A DNA stretch of 64,000 nucleotides, taken from assembly GCF_022549775.1 (NCBI RefSeq), contig NZ_JAKZGP010000005.1, forward strand, positions 1 to 64,000, read 5' to 3'. Both the position numbers and the translations under genes were made by a program. A model generated the notes under the pieces. The model had not been told where the DNA came from. It saw only the letters and a list, made by a program, of their open reading frames with translations, and searched no databases. This DNA comes from Belliella filtrata (GTDB lineage: Bacteria > Bacteroidota > Bacteroidia > Cytophagales > Cyclobacteriaceae). Numbering within the stretch: the first letter of the stretch is position 1; every line of letters begins with the position of its first letter. This document shows, in pieces, positions 46,700 to 54,985 of the stretch.

Positions 46700-48004
46700 A
46701 TGAACCAAAGAAGAAAATTTATTAAAACTTCCGCTCTGATTGCAGGATCCACCTTGCTCAATCCTTATGTATTGCCAAAGGCTTTTGCTACAGGAGATGA
46801 TGTGATCAAAATAGCTTTGATAGGCTGTGGGGGTAGAGGCACAGGTGCAGTTTTTCAAGCATTTGATACAGGGTATAACATCAAACTCGTAGCGATGGCT
46901 GATGTCTTTCGAGATCGATTAGATGGTAGTTTCGCTCCTATTTTTCAAAAATATGGAAAGGATAAAGTAGATGTTCCTGAGGATAGAAAGTTTATAGGCT
47001 TCGATGCTTATAAGGAGGCTATGAAAGAAGCAGATGTTGTGATTCTAACAACACCTCCTGGTTTTAGACCAGATCATTTTGCAGAAGCTATCCGACAAAA
47101 CAAGCAAGTATTTATGGAGAAGCCAGTTGCCGTAGATGCTGTAGGTATTCGTAAAGTACTTCAAGCTTCAAAGGAAGCTAAAGAAAAAAAGCTAAATGTA
47201 GTGGTAGGACTTCAAAGAAGATATCAAGATAATTACAAAGAGACAATTGGTCGGATTCAAGATGGAGCGATTGGAGATATTGTCTCTGGCCAAGTATATT
47301 GGAATGATGGAGGAGTATGGGTCAACCAGCGTACAGCAGACATGACTGAGATGGAATATCAATTACGTAACTGGTACTATTTCAACTGGCTATGTGGTGA
47401 TCACATTCTTGAACAACATGTGCATAACATAGATGTGATGAATTGGGTGAAAGGTTCATATCCTGTCAAGGCTGAAGGGACAGGGGGTAGATTTACTCGT
47501 ACAGGAAAGGAATACGGAGAGATATTTGATCATCATTCTGTGACCTATACATTTGAAGATGGGTCGGTGATATTAGGCGAGTGCAGACACTTTTCAGGCG
47601 CACACAATCGGGTAGATGAATCTTTCCAAGGTACAAAAGGACGAGCATATATGAATGCAGGAAATAGAGGTCAACTTTGGGATGCTAAAGGAAATTCACT
47701 TTTTGAACATGATGGTAAAGGAAATCGAAATCCATTCCAGACTGAACATGACGAACTTTTCAAGGCTATATCTTCTGGTGAATATAAATTTCATGATACA
47801 GACTATGCTGCCAAAAGTACTTTGACAGCTATCATGGGTCGAGCAGCCACTTATTCTGGAAAAGTAGTGTCATGGGATGATTGCATGGCTTCTGAATTGA
47901 ACTTGATGCCAGATAAGTTAGGCTGGTCAGAGCTTCCAAAATCACTTCCAAATGAGGAAGGATTCTATCCTATAGCTGTGCCAGGTAAATCCAAAATGAT
48001 ATGA
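46700..48004 (+). CDS. exported Gfo/Idh/MocA family oxidoreductase
   Basis: A sugar-oxidoreductase-like protein of 434 residues. The N-terminus MNQRRKFIKTSALIAGSTLL carries a twin-arginine signal, so it is exported folded with its cofactor. The Rossmann loop IALIGCGGRGTGAVFQAF starts near residue 38, and the EKP motif (MEKPVAVD) is near 144. GDHILEQHVHNIDVMNW lies in the C-terminal catalytic half. Such proteins reduce, oxidise or NAD-hydrolyse sugars. It overlaps the TIM-barrel gene by 4 bases, so they are coupled. Confidence 0.88.
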   Translation: MNQRRKFIKTSALIAGSTLLNPYVLPKAFATGDDVIKIALIGCGGRGTGAVFQAFDTGYNIKLVAMADVFRDRLDGSFAPIFQKYGKDKVDVPEDRKFIGFDAYKEAMKEADVVILTTPPGFRPDHFAEAIRQNKQVFMEKPVAVDAVGIRKVLQASKEAKEKKLNVVVGLQRRYQDNYKETIGRIQDGAIGDIVSGQVYWNDGGVWVNQRTADMTEMEYQLRNWYYFNWLCGDHILEQHVHNIDVMNWVKGSYPVKAEGTGGRFTRTGKEYGEIFDHHSVTYTFEDGSVILGECRHFSGAHNRVDESFQGTKGRAYMNAGNRGQLWDAKGNSLFEHDGKGNRNPFQTEHDELFKAISSGEYKFHDTDYAAKSTLTAIMGRAATYSGKVVSWDDCMASELNLMPDKLGWSELPKSLPNEEGFYPIAVPGKSKMI

Positions 48005-48912
48005 TGATGAAAAGGAGAAAATTCATAGGGCAGATATCATGGGCCACTGCATTGAGTACTATGATCCCATTTGCCTTAGAAGCAAAATCCCAGAGTGCAG
48101 TCAGAAATTTCAAGCTGAATTATGGCCCTCATTTTGGGATGTTCGAGCATCATGCTGGAAAAGATTTGATGTCCCAATTAGACTTTATGGCAGATCAAGG
48201 TTTTCGATCTTTAGAAGACAATGGGATGCTCGCTAGGTCTTCAGCCGAACAGCAAAAGATAGCGGAAAGATTAGAAAAGCTAAACATGAAAATGGGTGTC
48301 TTCGTCGTAGATGGTGGAGATAACTGGAAAGTTTCGTTGACAACAGGCAAAAAAGAGTTCTTAGATAATTTTCTTGAAACTTGTAAAAAATCAGTAGAAG
48401 TAGCCAAAAGCGTGAATGCAAAGTGGATGACAGTAGTCCCAGGTTTCTATGAAAGAAACTTACCCATTGGAATACAAACTGGTAATGTAATAGAAGCATT
48501 GAAAAGAGGGGCTGAGATTTTCGAACCTCATGGCATGTCGATGGTATTGGAGCCTTTGAGTGATACACCTGAATTGTTTTTGAGACACTCCGATCAAAGC
48601 TACGCCATATGTAAAGCAGTGGGAAGCCCAGCTTGTAAGATCCTCTATGATTCGTACCATATGCAAAGAAATGAAGGTAATTTGATAGCTAATATAGATA
48701 AATGCTGGGATGAGATCGCTTATTTTCAAGTTGGAGATAACCCTGGAAGAAACGAGCCTGGCACTGGAGAGATCAATCACAAAAACTTGTTCAAATACCT
48801 CCATGAAAAAGGCTTTGATGGAATTATAGGTATGGAACACGGTCTGTCACAAAGAAATTTGGAAGGAGAGAAGAAATTGATAGCTTCGTATGTAGAAGCA
48901 GATAGTTTTTGA
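48001..48912 (+). CDS. exported TIM-barrel sugar isomerase-like protein (hydroxypyruvate isomerase family)
   Basis: A 303-residue xylose-isomerase-like TIM barrel. The N-terminus MMMKRRKFIGQISWATALST has a twin-arginine motif. Metal-site residues typical of hydroxypyruvate isomerase/epimerase are visible: VLEPLSD (Glu), ILYDSYHMQRN (Asp, His), VGDNPGRNEPGTGEI and GMEHG (Glu). It overlaps the upstream oxidoreductase gene by 4 bases and precedes the GH20 gene by 37. It probably isomerises an oxidised sugar made by its neighbour, in the periplasm. The substrate is unknown. Confidence 0.85.
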   Translation: MMMKRRKFIGQISWATALSTMIPFALEAKSQSAVRNFKLNYGPHFGMFEHHAGKDLMSQLDFMADQGFRSLEDNGMLARSSAEQQKIAERLEKLNMKMGVFVVDGGDNWKVSLTTGKKEFLDNFLETCKKSVEVAKSVNAKWMTVVPGFYERNLPIGIQTGNVIEALKRGAEIFEPHGMSMVLEPLSDTPELFLRHSDQSYAICKAVGSPACKILYDSYHMQRNEGNLIANIDKCWDEIAYFQVGDNPGRNEPGTGEINHKNLFKYLHEKGFDGIIGMEHGLSQRNLEGEKKLIASYVEADSF

Positions 48913-48949
48913 AAAAAATTAAATACTCATATATAATCATAAACACCCT

Positions 48950-50848
48950 ATGAAATTTAAACTCCAGCTATTATTGATAGCATTGCTACTTAGTAGTAAA
49001 CCTTCCTTTGCACAAGATGTTGAGTCACTTTCAATCATCCCACATCCTAAAGAATTTGAAAAAGGAGATGGTGTTTTTCTATTAGAAGATAGAATGCGAG
49101 TTTTTGCAGAAAGCGAATCATTAAGGAGTTCTGTTACTCTATTTAATACCCAACTGGAAGCTCTTTATGGTATTAAGTTAAATACTACTTCTCGAGTAGA
49201 TAATGAAATCAAAATCAAACTAAATTTTGACCCCGAGGTAGATAATGAATCCTATAACTTAAAAGTAGATAGAAATGGTATTGAAATTACAGGTGGAGAA
49301 GCTGGAGTATATTATGGACTGCAATCTTTATTGCAGCTCATAAAAGAGGAAGAAGGTAAATTTATAATTTCTAGTGTTAAGATTAAAGACAAGCCTGAAT
49401 TTGGATATCGAGGTTTGATGATTGATGTAAGCAGACATTTTAGGTCTCTAGACGAAATGAAAGAAATCGTAGACCTAATGGCACTTTTCAAGCTAAACCG
49501 CCTACATTGGCATTTGACAGATGATCAAGGCTGGAGATTAGAGATAAAAAAATATCCTAAACTTACGCAACAGGCTGCTTGGAGAGATTCCACTATCATT
49601 GGTCAATACGGAGATTTTTCACCATTTATCTATGATGGCACGCCACATGGAGGATTTTATACTCAAAATGAAGCTAGGGAACTTGTTGCTTATGCTGCAA
49701 AAAGGCACATTACCATAATTCCAGAAATTGAACTTCCTGGCCATACTTCTGCCGTTTTAGCAGCTTATCCAGAGTTTGGAAGTTTTGAAGTGGTCAATGG
49801 TGTAGCCTTAAAAGGTACAATAGATGCCAAAAGAGAAAACGGTAAACCTTACAATAATGAGATTTTGGGTTTTGTGCCAGGCTATTGGGGAGTTCTTTAT
49901 AATATTTTTGGACCAAAAGAGGAGACCTTTGGTTTTTTGGAAGATGTACTCACTGAGGTGATGGATATTTTTCCAAGTAAATACATTCATATAGGAGGTG
50001 ATGAGGTTCCTAAGGATCATTGGATAACATCAAGTATTGCTCAAGAAGTAATCAAAAGAGAGAATCTAAAGGATGAGCATGAACTTCAAAGTTATTTTAT
50101 TAAAAGAATTGAGAAGTTTTTGAATAAAAATGACAGAAACCTGATAGGTTGGGACGAGATTTTAGAAGGTGGACTTGCTCCAAATGCTACGGTAATGAGC
50201 TGGAGAGGAGAAGCAGGGGGTATAGCTGCGGCGAAGATGGGACATGACGTGATTATGACTCCAAATAGCCACATGTATATAGATCATGGTCAAGGGAAAC
50301 AATCCGATGAGCCTCTTTTCATATGTTGTTACCTGCCTCTAGAAAAAGTATATAGCTATCATCCAAGACCAAAAGATCTCACAGCAGATCAGCAAAGGCA
50401 TATCCTTGGCGTTCAAACCAACATGTGGACAGAGTATGTCCCTTCATTTGAGAAACTTCAATACATGATTTTTCCTCGGCTTTTGGCGGTAGCCGAAGTA
50501 GCATGGATGGAAAATGGGAAAAAGGATTTTGAGCAATTTTCTAAATTTAGACTTCCAGAAAATCTAGCGAAATTGGAAAAATTAGGTGTAAATTTCAGAA
50601 TTCCTGAAGCACAAGTGGATGTTTCAATACGTGGAAATAGAAAGGAAGTGAAACTTTACTCAAGTGTAGCAGGGGCAAAAATTTATTACACTTTTGATGG
50701 ACATCAAGCTGATAGAAGTTCTCAGCTATACCAAGGAAGTATTTTGATGCCAATCGTAGCAAAAGGACAAGATCCTCTAAAATTGAATTACATTATTGTA
50801 ACGCCTGCTAATAGAGCAAGTGGTATGTATTCTGTTGTGATTGAATAA
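48950..50848 (+). CDS. beta-N-acetylhexosaminidase, GH20
   Basis: An exported exo-beta-N-acetylhexosaminidase of 632 residues with a signal peptide (MKFKLQLLLIALLLSSKPSFA). The GH20b N-terminal domain (about 22-145) precedes the TIM barrel, which starts GYRGLMIDVSRHF. The catalytic Asp351-Glu352 pair lies in YIHIGGDEVPKDHW and uses substrate-assisted catalysis. GWDEILEGG and NMWTEYVPSFEK are further GH20 signatures. It removes terminal GlcNAc or GalNAc from glycans. The C-terminal part (560-632) is a small beta domain with YTFDG. Confidence 0.95.
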   Translation: MKFKLQLLLIALLLSSKPSFAQDVESLSIIPHPKEFEKGDGVFLLEDRMRVFAESESLRSSVTLFNTQLEALYGIKLNTTSRVDNEIKIKLNFDPEVDNESYNLKVDRNGIEITGGEAGVYYGLQSLLQLIKEEEGKFIISSVKIKDKPEFGYRGLMIDVSRHFRSLDEMKEIVDLMALFKLNRLHWHLTDDQGWRLEIKKYPKLTQQAAWRDSTIIGQYGDFSPFIYDGTPHGGFYTQNEARELVAYAAKRHITIIPEIELPGHTSAVLAAYPEFGSFEVVNGVALKGTIDAKRENGKPYNNEILGFVPGYWGVLYNIFGPKEETFGFLEDVLTEVMDIFPSKYIHIGGDEVPKDHWITSSIAQEVIKRENLKDEHELQSYFIKRIEKFLNKNDRNLIGWDEILEGGLAPNATVMSWRGEAGGIAAAKMGHDVIMTPNSHMYIDHGQGKQSDEPLFICCYLPLEKVYSYHPRPKDLTADQQRHILGVQTNMWTEYVPSFEKLQYMIFPRLLAVAEVAWMENGKKDFEQFSKFRLPENLAKLEKLGVNFRIPEAQVDVSIRGNRKEVKLYSSVAGAKIYYTFDGHQADRSSQLYQGSILMPIVAKGQDPLKLNYIIVTPANRASGMYSVVIE

Positions 50849-50916
50849 AGTGGGATTTAAAAAATAAATTTAAAAGTATGTGCCAATAGTTTATTTGCTG
50901 ATTTAGTTAAAGTGCT

Positions 50917-52326
50917 ATGAATAAAAACAGGAGAGATTTTTTGAGAACGGCAGGAATAAGTGGACTTGGGCTTTTCGGTACTTCTTTCAGCAATTTTAGT
51001 TCAGCTGAGGAACTGCTAAATGTGCCTAATAAAATCCAAAGCCCATTTAACCAGAAATTTAATATGTCTGGATATGCTGCACCTAAACTTGATAAAGTAA
51101 GGGTGGGATTCATTGGTTTGGGAATGAGAGGACCATCAGCTGTTTCTAGAATGAGCAAAATTGAAGGGGTCGATATCGTTGCATTATGTGATCTTAAGGA
51201 AGAAAAAGTAAAGAAAGTAATAGCTTCATTAGAAAGCGAAAGACATCAACCTTTACAATATGCTGGGACCCCTGATATATGGAAAGATTTGGTAGATAGA
51301 GATGATTTGGATTTGATATACATAGCCACTCCATGGGAATGGCATACGCCTATGGCTGTATATGCTATGAAATCAGGCAAACATGTTGCTGTAGAAGTGC
51401 CTGCCGCAAAGACTATTGAGGAATGCTGGCAATTGGTAGAAACCTCAGAGCGAACAAAAAAGCACTGCATGATGCTTGAAAATTGCTGTTATGATTTCTT
51501 TGAATTGATTACATTAAGTATGGCCAGAGATGGGTTTTTTGGAGAAATTTTACATGCAGAGGGAGCCTATATACATGACTTATTAGATTTGAATTTCTCT
51601 AAAGAAGCCTATCAAGATATGTGGCGATTGAAAGAGAATTTTAGAGATGGGAATTTATACCCTACCCATGGGCTAGGTCCGATTGCTCAACTTATGAATA
51701 TCAATAGAGGTGATCAATTTGATTATTTATCTTCACTTTCTTCTGCAGATTTTCACATGGGCAATAAGGCCAAGGAACTAGCAAATAGTGATGTTTTTTA
51801 TGATTTCTTCAAGAATAAAGATTTTGGAGGAAATATGAATACTACACTAATTAGGACTAAGCAAGGGAAATCTTTGATGTTACAGCATGACGTCTCTTCA
51901 CCAAGACCATACTCTAGACTTCATGCGATAAGTGGTACAAAGGCTTATGCACAAAAATACCCTAAGGAAAGAATATCAAACGGTCATTCTTGGCTTACAG
52001 AAAAGGAAGTTGAAGCATTAAAGGAGAAATATACCCCACAAATCATAAAGAAAGTTGGGGAGTTGGCTCAAAAAATCGGTGGACATGGTGGCATGGACTT
52101 TATGATGGAGTGGCGTCTTATAGATTGTCTTCGAAATGGACTTCCTCTTGATCAGGATGTCTATGACGCTGCATTATGGTCTTGCATATCCCCACTTAGT
52201 GAATGGTCAGTATTGAATAGATCAAATTCAATTGATATTCCTGATTTCACTCAAGGAGCCTGGGAAACAAACAAACCAATCGATATTACCCTAAATGGAG
52301 GTGGAACTACTTCTGTCAAAATCTAA
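50917..52326 (+). CDS. GH109-type alpha-N-acetylgalactosaminidase (Gfo/Idh/MocA fold)
   Basis: An exported NAD-dependent glycosidase of 469 residues. The Tat signal is MNKNRRDFLRTAGISGLGLF. SGYAAPKLDKVRVGFIGLGM (about 49-68) with RGPSAVSRMSKIEG, then TPWEWHTPMAVYAM and CMMLENCCYDFFE, are nearly diagnostic of the GH109 family, which uses NAD to remove alpha-linked GalNAc (blood group A type). The THGLGPIAQL region carries catalytic His residues. It follows the GH20 gene by 68 bases and probably shares its transcript. Together they would strip both alpha- and beta-linked N-acetylhexosamines. Confidence 0.9.
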   Translation: MNKNRRDFLRTAGISGLGLFGTSFSNFSSAEELLNVPNKIQSPFNQKFNMSGYAAPKLDKVRVGFIGLGMRGPSAVSRMSKIEGVDIVALCDLKEEKVKKVIASLESERHQPLQYAGTPDIWKDLVDRDDLDLIYIATPWEWHTPMAVYAMKSGKHVAVEVPAAKTIEECWQLVETSERTKKHCMMLENCCYDFFELITLSMARDGFFGEILHAEGAYIHDLLDLNFSKEAYQDMWRLKENFRDGNLYPTHGLGPIAQLMNINRGDQFDYLSSLSSADFHMGNKAKELANSDVFYDFFKNKDFGGNMNTTLIRTKQGKSLMLQHDVSSPRPYSRLHAISGTKAYAQKYPKERISNGHSWLTEKEVEALKEKYTPQIIKKVGELAQKIGGHGGMDFMMEWRLIDCLRNGLPLDQDVYDAALWSCISPLSEWSVLNRSNSIDIPDFTQGAWETNKPIDITLNGGGTTSVKI

Positions 52327-52410
52327 AACAATTTCTTAATATGAAATTATGATCGATGTGCTGATTTGATACTACTTTTGGTTTGGCTAAAACTTGCGCT
52401 ATTTATATTT

Positions 52411-54948
52411 ATGACATCAACAACAGATCAATCAAGGAGAGAATTTTTTAAGAAAGCCAGCATTTTAATGGGTGGATTATCTGTTTCCAGCCCACTAATA
52501 GCAGCTATTCAAAAAGCCTATGACATTCAATCGAATCCTGGCAGTAGCTTTTATGATGCTGAACATGTTGTCTTCTTGATGCAAGAGAATCGATCATTTG
52601 ATCATTGTTTTGGATCTTTAAAGGGAGTCAGGGGCTTCAATGATCCTCGGGCTATTAAGCTGCCGAATGGAAATCCAGTTTGGTTTCAGCCTGATGGTGA
52701 TGGCAAGTCTTACCCTCCTTTTCGATTGAACATCAAGGAGTCTAATGCGACCTGGTTAGGAGATTTACCACATTCATGGGAAAATCAAGTCGATGCATAT
52801 CATGCAGGAAAGTTTGATAAATGGATTATTGCCAAAAAGCCATGGAACAAGGAGTTCAATCATATTCCATTGACCATGGGGTATTATCAGCGACAAGATA
52901 TTCCTTTCTATTACGCTTTGGCTGATGCTTTCACTGTTGCAGATCAACACTTTTGTTCCTCTCTGACAGGAACTACTACCAACAGGATGTATTTCTGGAC
53001 AGGTAAAACTCATGGCGCTGATGGTGAAAAACCAAAAGTCAGAAATTCAGAAGTTGGTTATGAAAAGGAAGTAGATTGGTTAACATTCCCAGAAATATTA
53101 GAAGATAATCAGATTTCATGGAGAATTTATCAAAATGAAGTGAGTATCAAAACAGAACTTTCTGGGGAAGCTGAAAGCCTTTTGGCTAATTTTACAGATA
53201 ATAATCTAGAATGGTTTAGCCAGTATCAAGTTAGGTTCTGTAAGGGACATTTGAATTATTGTAAAACAGTAATTGACACGTTCCCTGAGATCATAAGTAA
53301 GGCAGAAAATGAGATACGTACTGCTGATCTAGAAAAGATAATTGATCTTGAGCGGGAGTTAAGTAAAAGGAAAGATACACTTTCATATGCCATCAAAACT
53401 TTAGATGATTACAATGATGTAAATTTCCTCAAGCTTGACCATAGGTCAAAAAAAATCCATGAACGAGCCTTTGTTACCAATGAAAATGATCCAGACTACC
53501 ATAAGTTGGATTCCTTTACATATGAGCATAATGGTGAGAGTCATGAGGTAAATATACCAAAAGGTGATATCCTTAAATCTTTCAGAGCGGATGTCAAAAA
53601 TGGAACATTGCCAACGGTATCTTGGCTTGTTGCACCCCAGAAATTTTCAGATCACCCATCTTCTCCATGGTATGGTGCATGGTATGTTTCCGAAGTGATA
53701 AATATACTAACAGAAAACCCTGAGGTATGGAAAAAAACAATTTTCATATTAAACTATGATGAGAATGACGGTTATTTTGATCATGTTCCTCCATTTTTAG
53801 CTCCTAATGAACAAGACCAGCTTACAGGTAAGCTTTCAAATGGCTTGAGTACAAAAGGAGAATGGGTGAGTTATCAACAAGAGATTCAGGCAGGATTTGA
53901 TCAAGATGATGCACGAGAAAGTCCTGTTGGGTTGGGGTATAGAGTTCCTCTAATAGTAGCTTCTCCCTGGTCGAAAGGGGGATGGGTGAATTCTCAAGTT
54001 TGTGATTTGACATCAACATTAATGTTTTTAGAAACTTTCTTAAGTCATAAAACAGGAAAAGTAATTCATTGTCCCAATATAAGCTCTTGGAGAAGGGAGA
54101 TTTGTGGAGACCTGACTTCAATATTTAGAGATGCTGATGAACAGAATTTTGATTTGAAGCCTATTGATCAAAAGTCTCACATTGAAATGATACATACCGC
54201 CAAAAGAACAAATCTTCCAAAGGGATTTAATGTACTCAACGATGATGAGTTAACTCATGGCCATGTGCCTAATTTTATCAGTCCACAAGAAGTAGGAGTG
54301 AAGCCATCCAACATTATTCCTTACGAGAATTATTGTGATTTTGAATTAGATTCAGATAAAATGGAGGCTTTCTTTTCATGTGGAAAAGAGATTTTTGGAG
54401 AGCAATCTAAAGGAGCACCATTCAAAGTGTTTGCAAGAGAAGGATACCGAAATCTTCAAAAAAATTCTAATCAATTTGCTTGGGATTTTGCTGTAAAGAG
54501 TGGAGATACCTTATCTTATATTTGGAATTATGAAGGATTTGAAGGCGATGGAGCCGCACTCGATGTTCAAGGGCCAAATGGTTTCTGGAGGTCTATAAAA
54601 TCGAAAAAATCAAAGAACGTGAAATTGAGGTTTAGAACAACTTATAAAGCAGATGATTCAAATCATGTGATGGTATCAATATCAATTAGCAACAATAGCA
54701 ATCATGCTTTTTCTGTACTATTGATTGATAATCAATTTCCTGAGTTTTCAAAGAAAATATGCTTTCAACCAAATCAGAAGCACCTTTGGCAAGTTGATCT
54801 TTCAAAATCTACAGGATGGTATGATCTCTCAATGAGCGACCATGACAAAAGCTTTGAATATCACTTGGCTGGAAGAGTAGATGGACCATTCCATACAATT
54901 ACAGATCCTCAAATGGGGCATGTGACAACAAAAAGCCAATCAACGTAA
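52411..54948 (+). CDS. phosphocholine-specific phospholipase C
   Basis: A Tat-exported phosphoesterase of 845 residues. SRREFFKKASILMGG near the N-terminus is a classic twin-arginine signal; a TTG 45 bases upstream (52366) is in frame but would put a hydrophobic leader before it. The AcpA/PLC catalytic domain begins HVVFLMQENRSFDHCFGSLK, with GTTTNRMYFWTG (Thr nucleophile region) and NYDENDGYFDHVPP (metal ligands). Two C-terminal DUF756-type beta domains (about 650-840) complete the PLC, phosphocholine-specific form. It hydrolyses phosphatidylcholine or sphingomyelin. A terminator overlaps its stop codon. Confidence 0.93.
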   Translation: MTSTTDQSRREFFKKASILMGGLSVSSPLIAAIQKAYDIQSNPGSSFYDAEHVVFLMQENRSFDHCFGSLKGVRGFNDPRAIKLPNGNPVWFQPDGDGKSYPPFRLNIKESNATWLGDLPHSWENQVDAYHAGKFDKWIIAKKPWNKEFNHIPLTMGYYQRQDIPFYYALADAFTVADQHFCSSLTGTTTNRMYFWTGKTHGADGEKPKVRNSEVGYEKEVDWLTFPEILEDNQISWRIYQNEVSIKTELSGEAESLLANFTDNNLEWFSQYQVRFCKGHLNYCKTVIDTFPEIISKAENEIRTADLEKIIDLERELSKRKDTLSYAIKTLDDYNDVNFLKLDHRSKKIHERAFVTNENDPDYHKLDSFTYEHNGESHEVNIPKGDILKSFRADVKNGTLPTVSWLVAPQKFSDHPSSPWYGAWYVSEVINILTENPEVWKKTIFILNYDENDGYFDHVPPFLAPNEQDQLTGKLSNGLSTKGEWVSYQQEIQAGFDQDDARESPVGLGYRVPLIVASPWSKGGWVNSQVCDLTSTLMFLETFLSHKTGKVIHCPNISSWRREICGDLTSIFRDADEQNFDLKPIDQKSHIEMIHTAKRTNLPKGFNVLNDDELTHGHVPNFISPQEVGVKPSNIIPYENYCDFELDSDKMEAFFSCGKEIFGEQSKGAPFKVFAREGYRNLQKNSNQFAWDFAVKSGDTLSYIWNYEGFEGDGAALDVQGPNGFWRSIKSKKSKNVKLRFRTTYKADDSNHVMVSISISNNSNHAFSVLLIDNQFPEFSKKICFQPNQKHLWQVDLSKSTGWYDLSMSDHDKSFEYHLAGRVDGPFHTITDPQMGHVTTKSQST

Positions 54949-54965
54949 ATTGACTGGCTTTTTGT
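54928..54965. terminator. terminator overlapping the end of the phospholipase gene
   Basis: The stem pairs caaaaagcca (54929-54938) with tggctttttg (54955-54964) and tcaa with ttga, with one mismatch. The phospholipase stop codon lies in the loop. A T run follows, and the mirror-image A run makes it bidirectional for the convergent NagB-like gene. Confidence 0.75.
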
Positions 54966-54985
54966 GTATCAATTTGATTGAATGA

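Noticed and set aside
46700-54948. A classical polysaccharide utilisation locus
   Set aside because: There is no SusC-type TonB receptor, no SusD-type lipoprotein and no hybrid sensor in the window, so the term is not justified.
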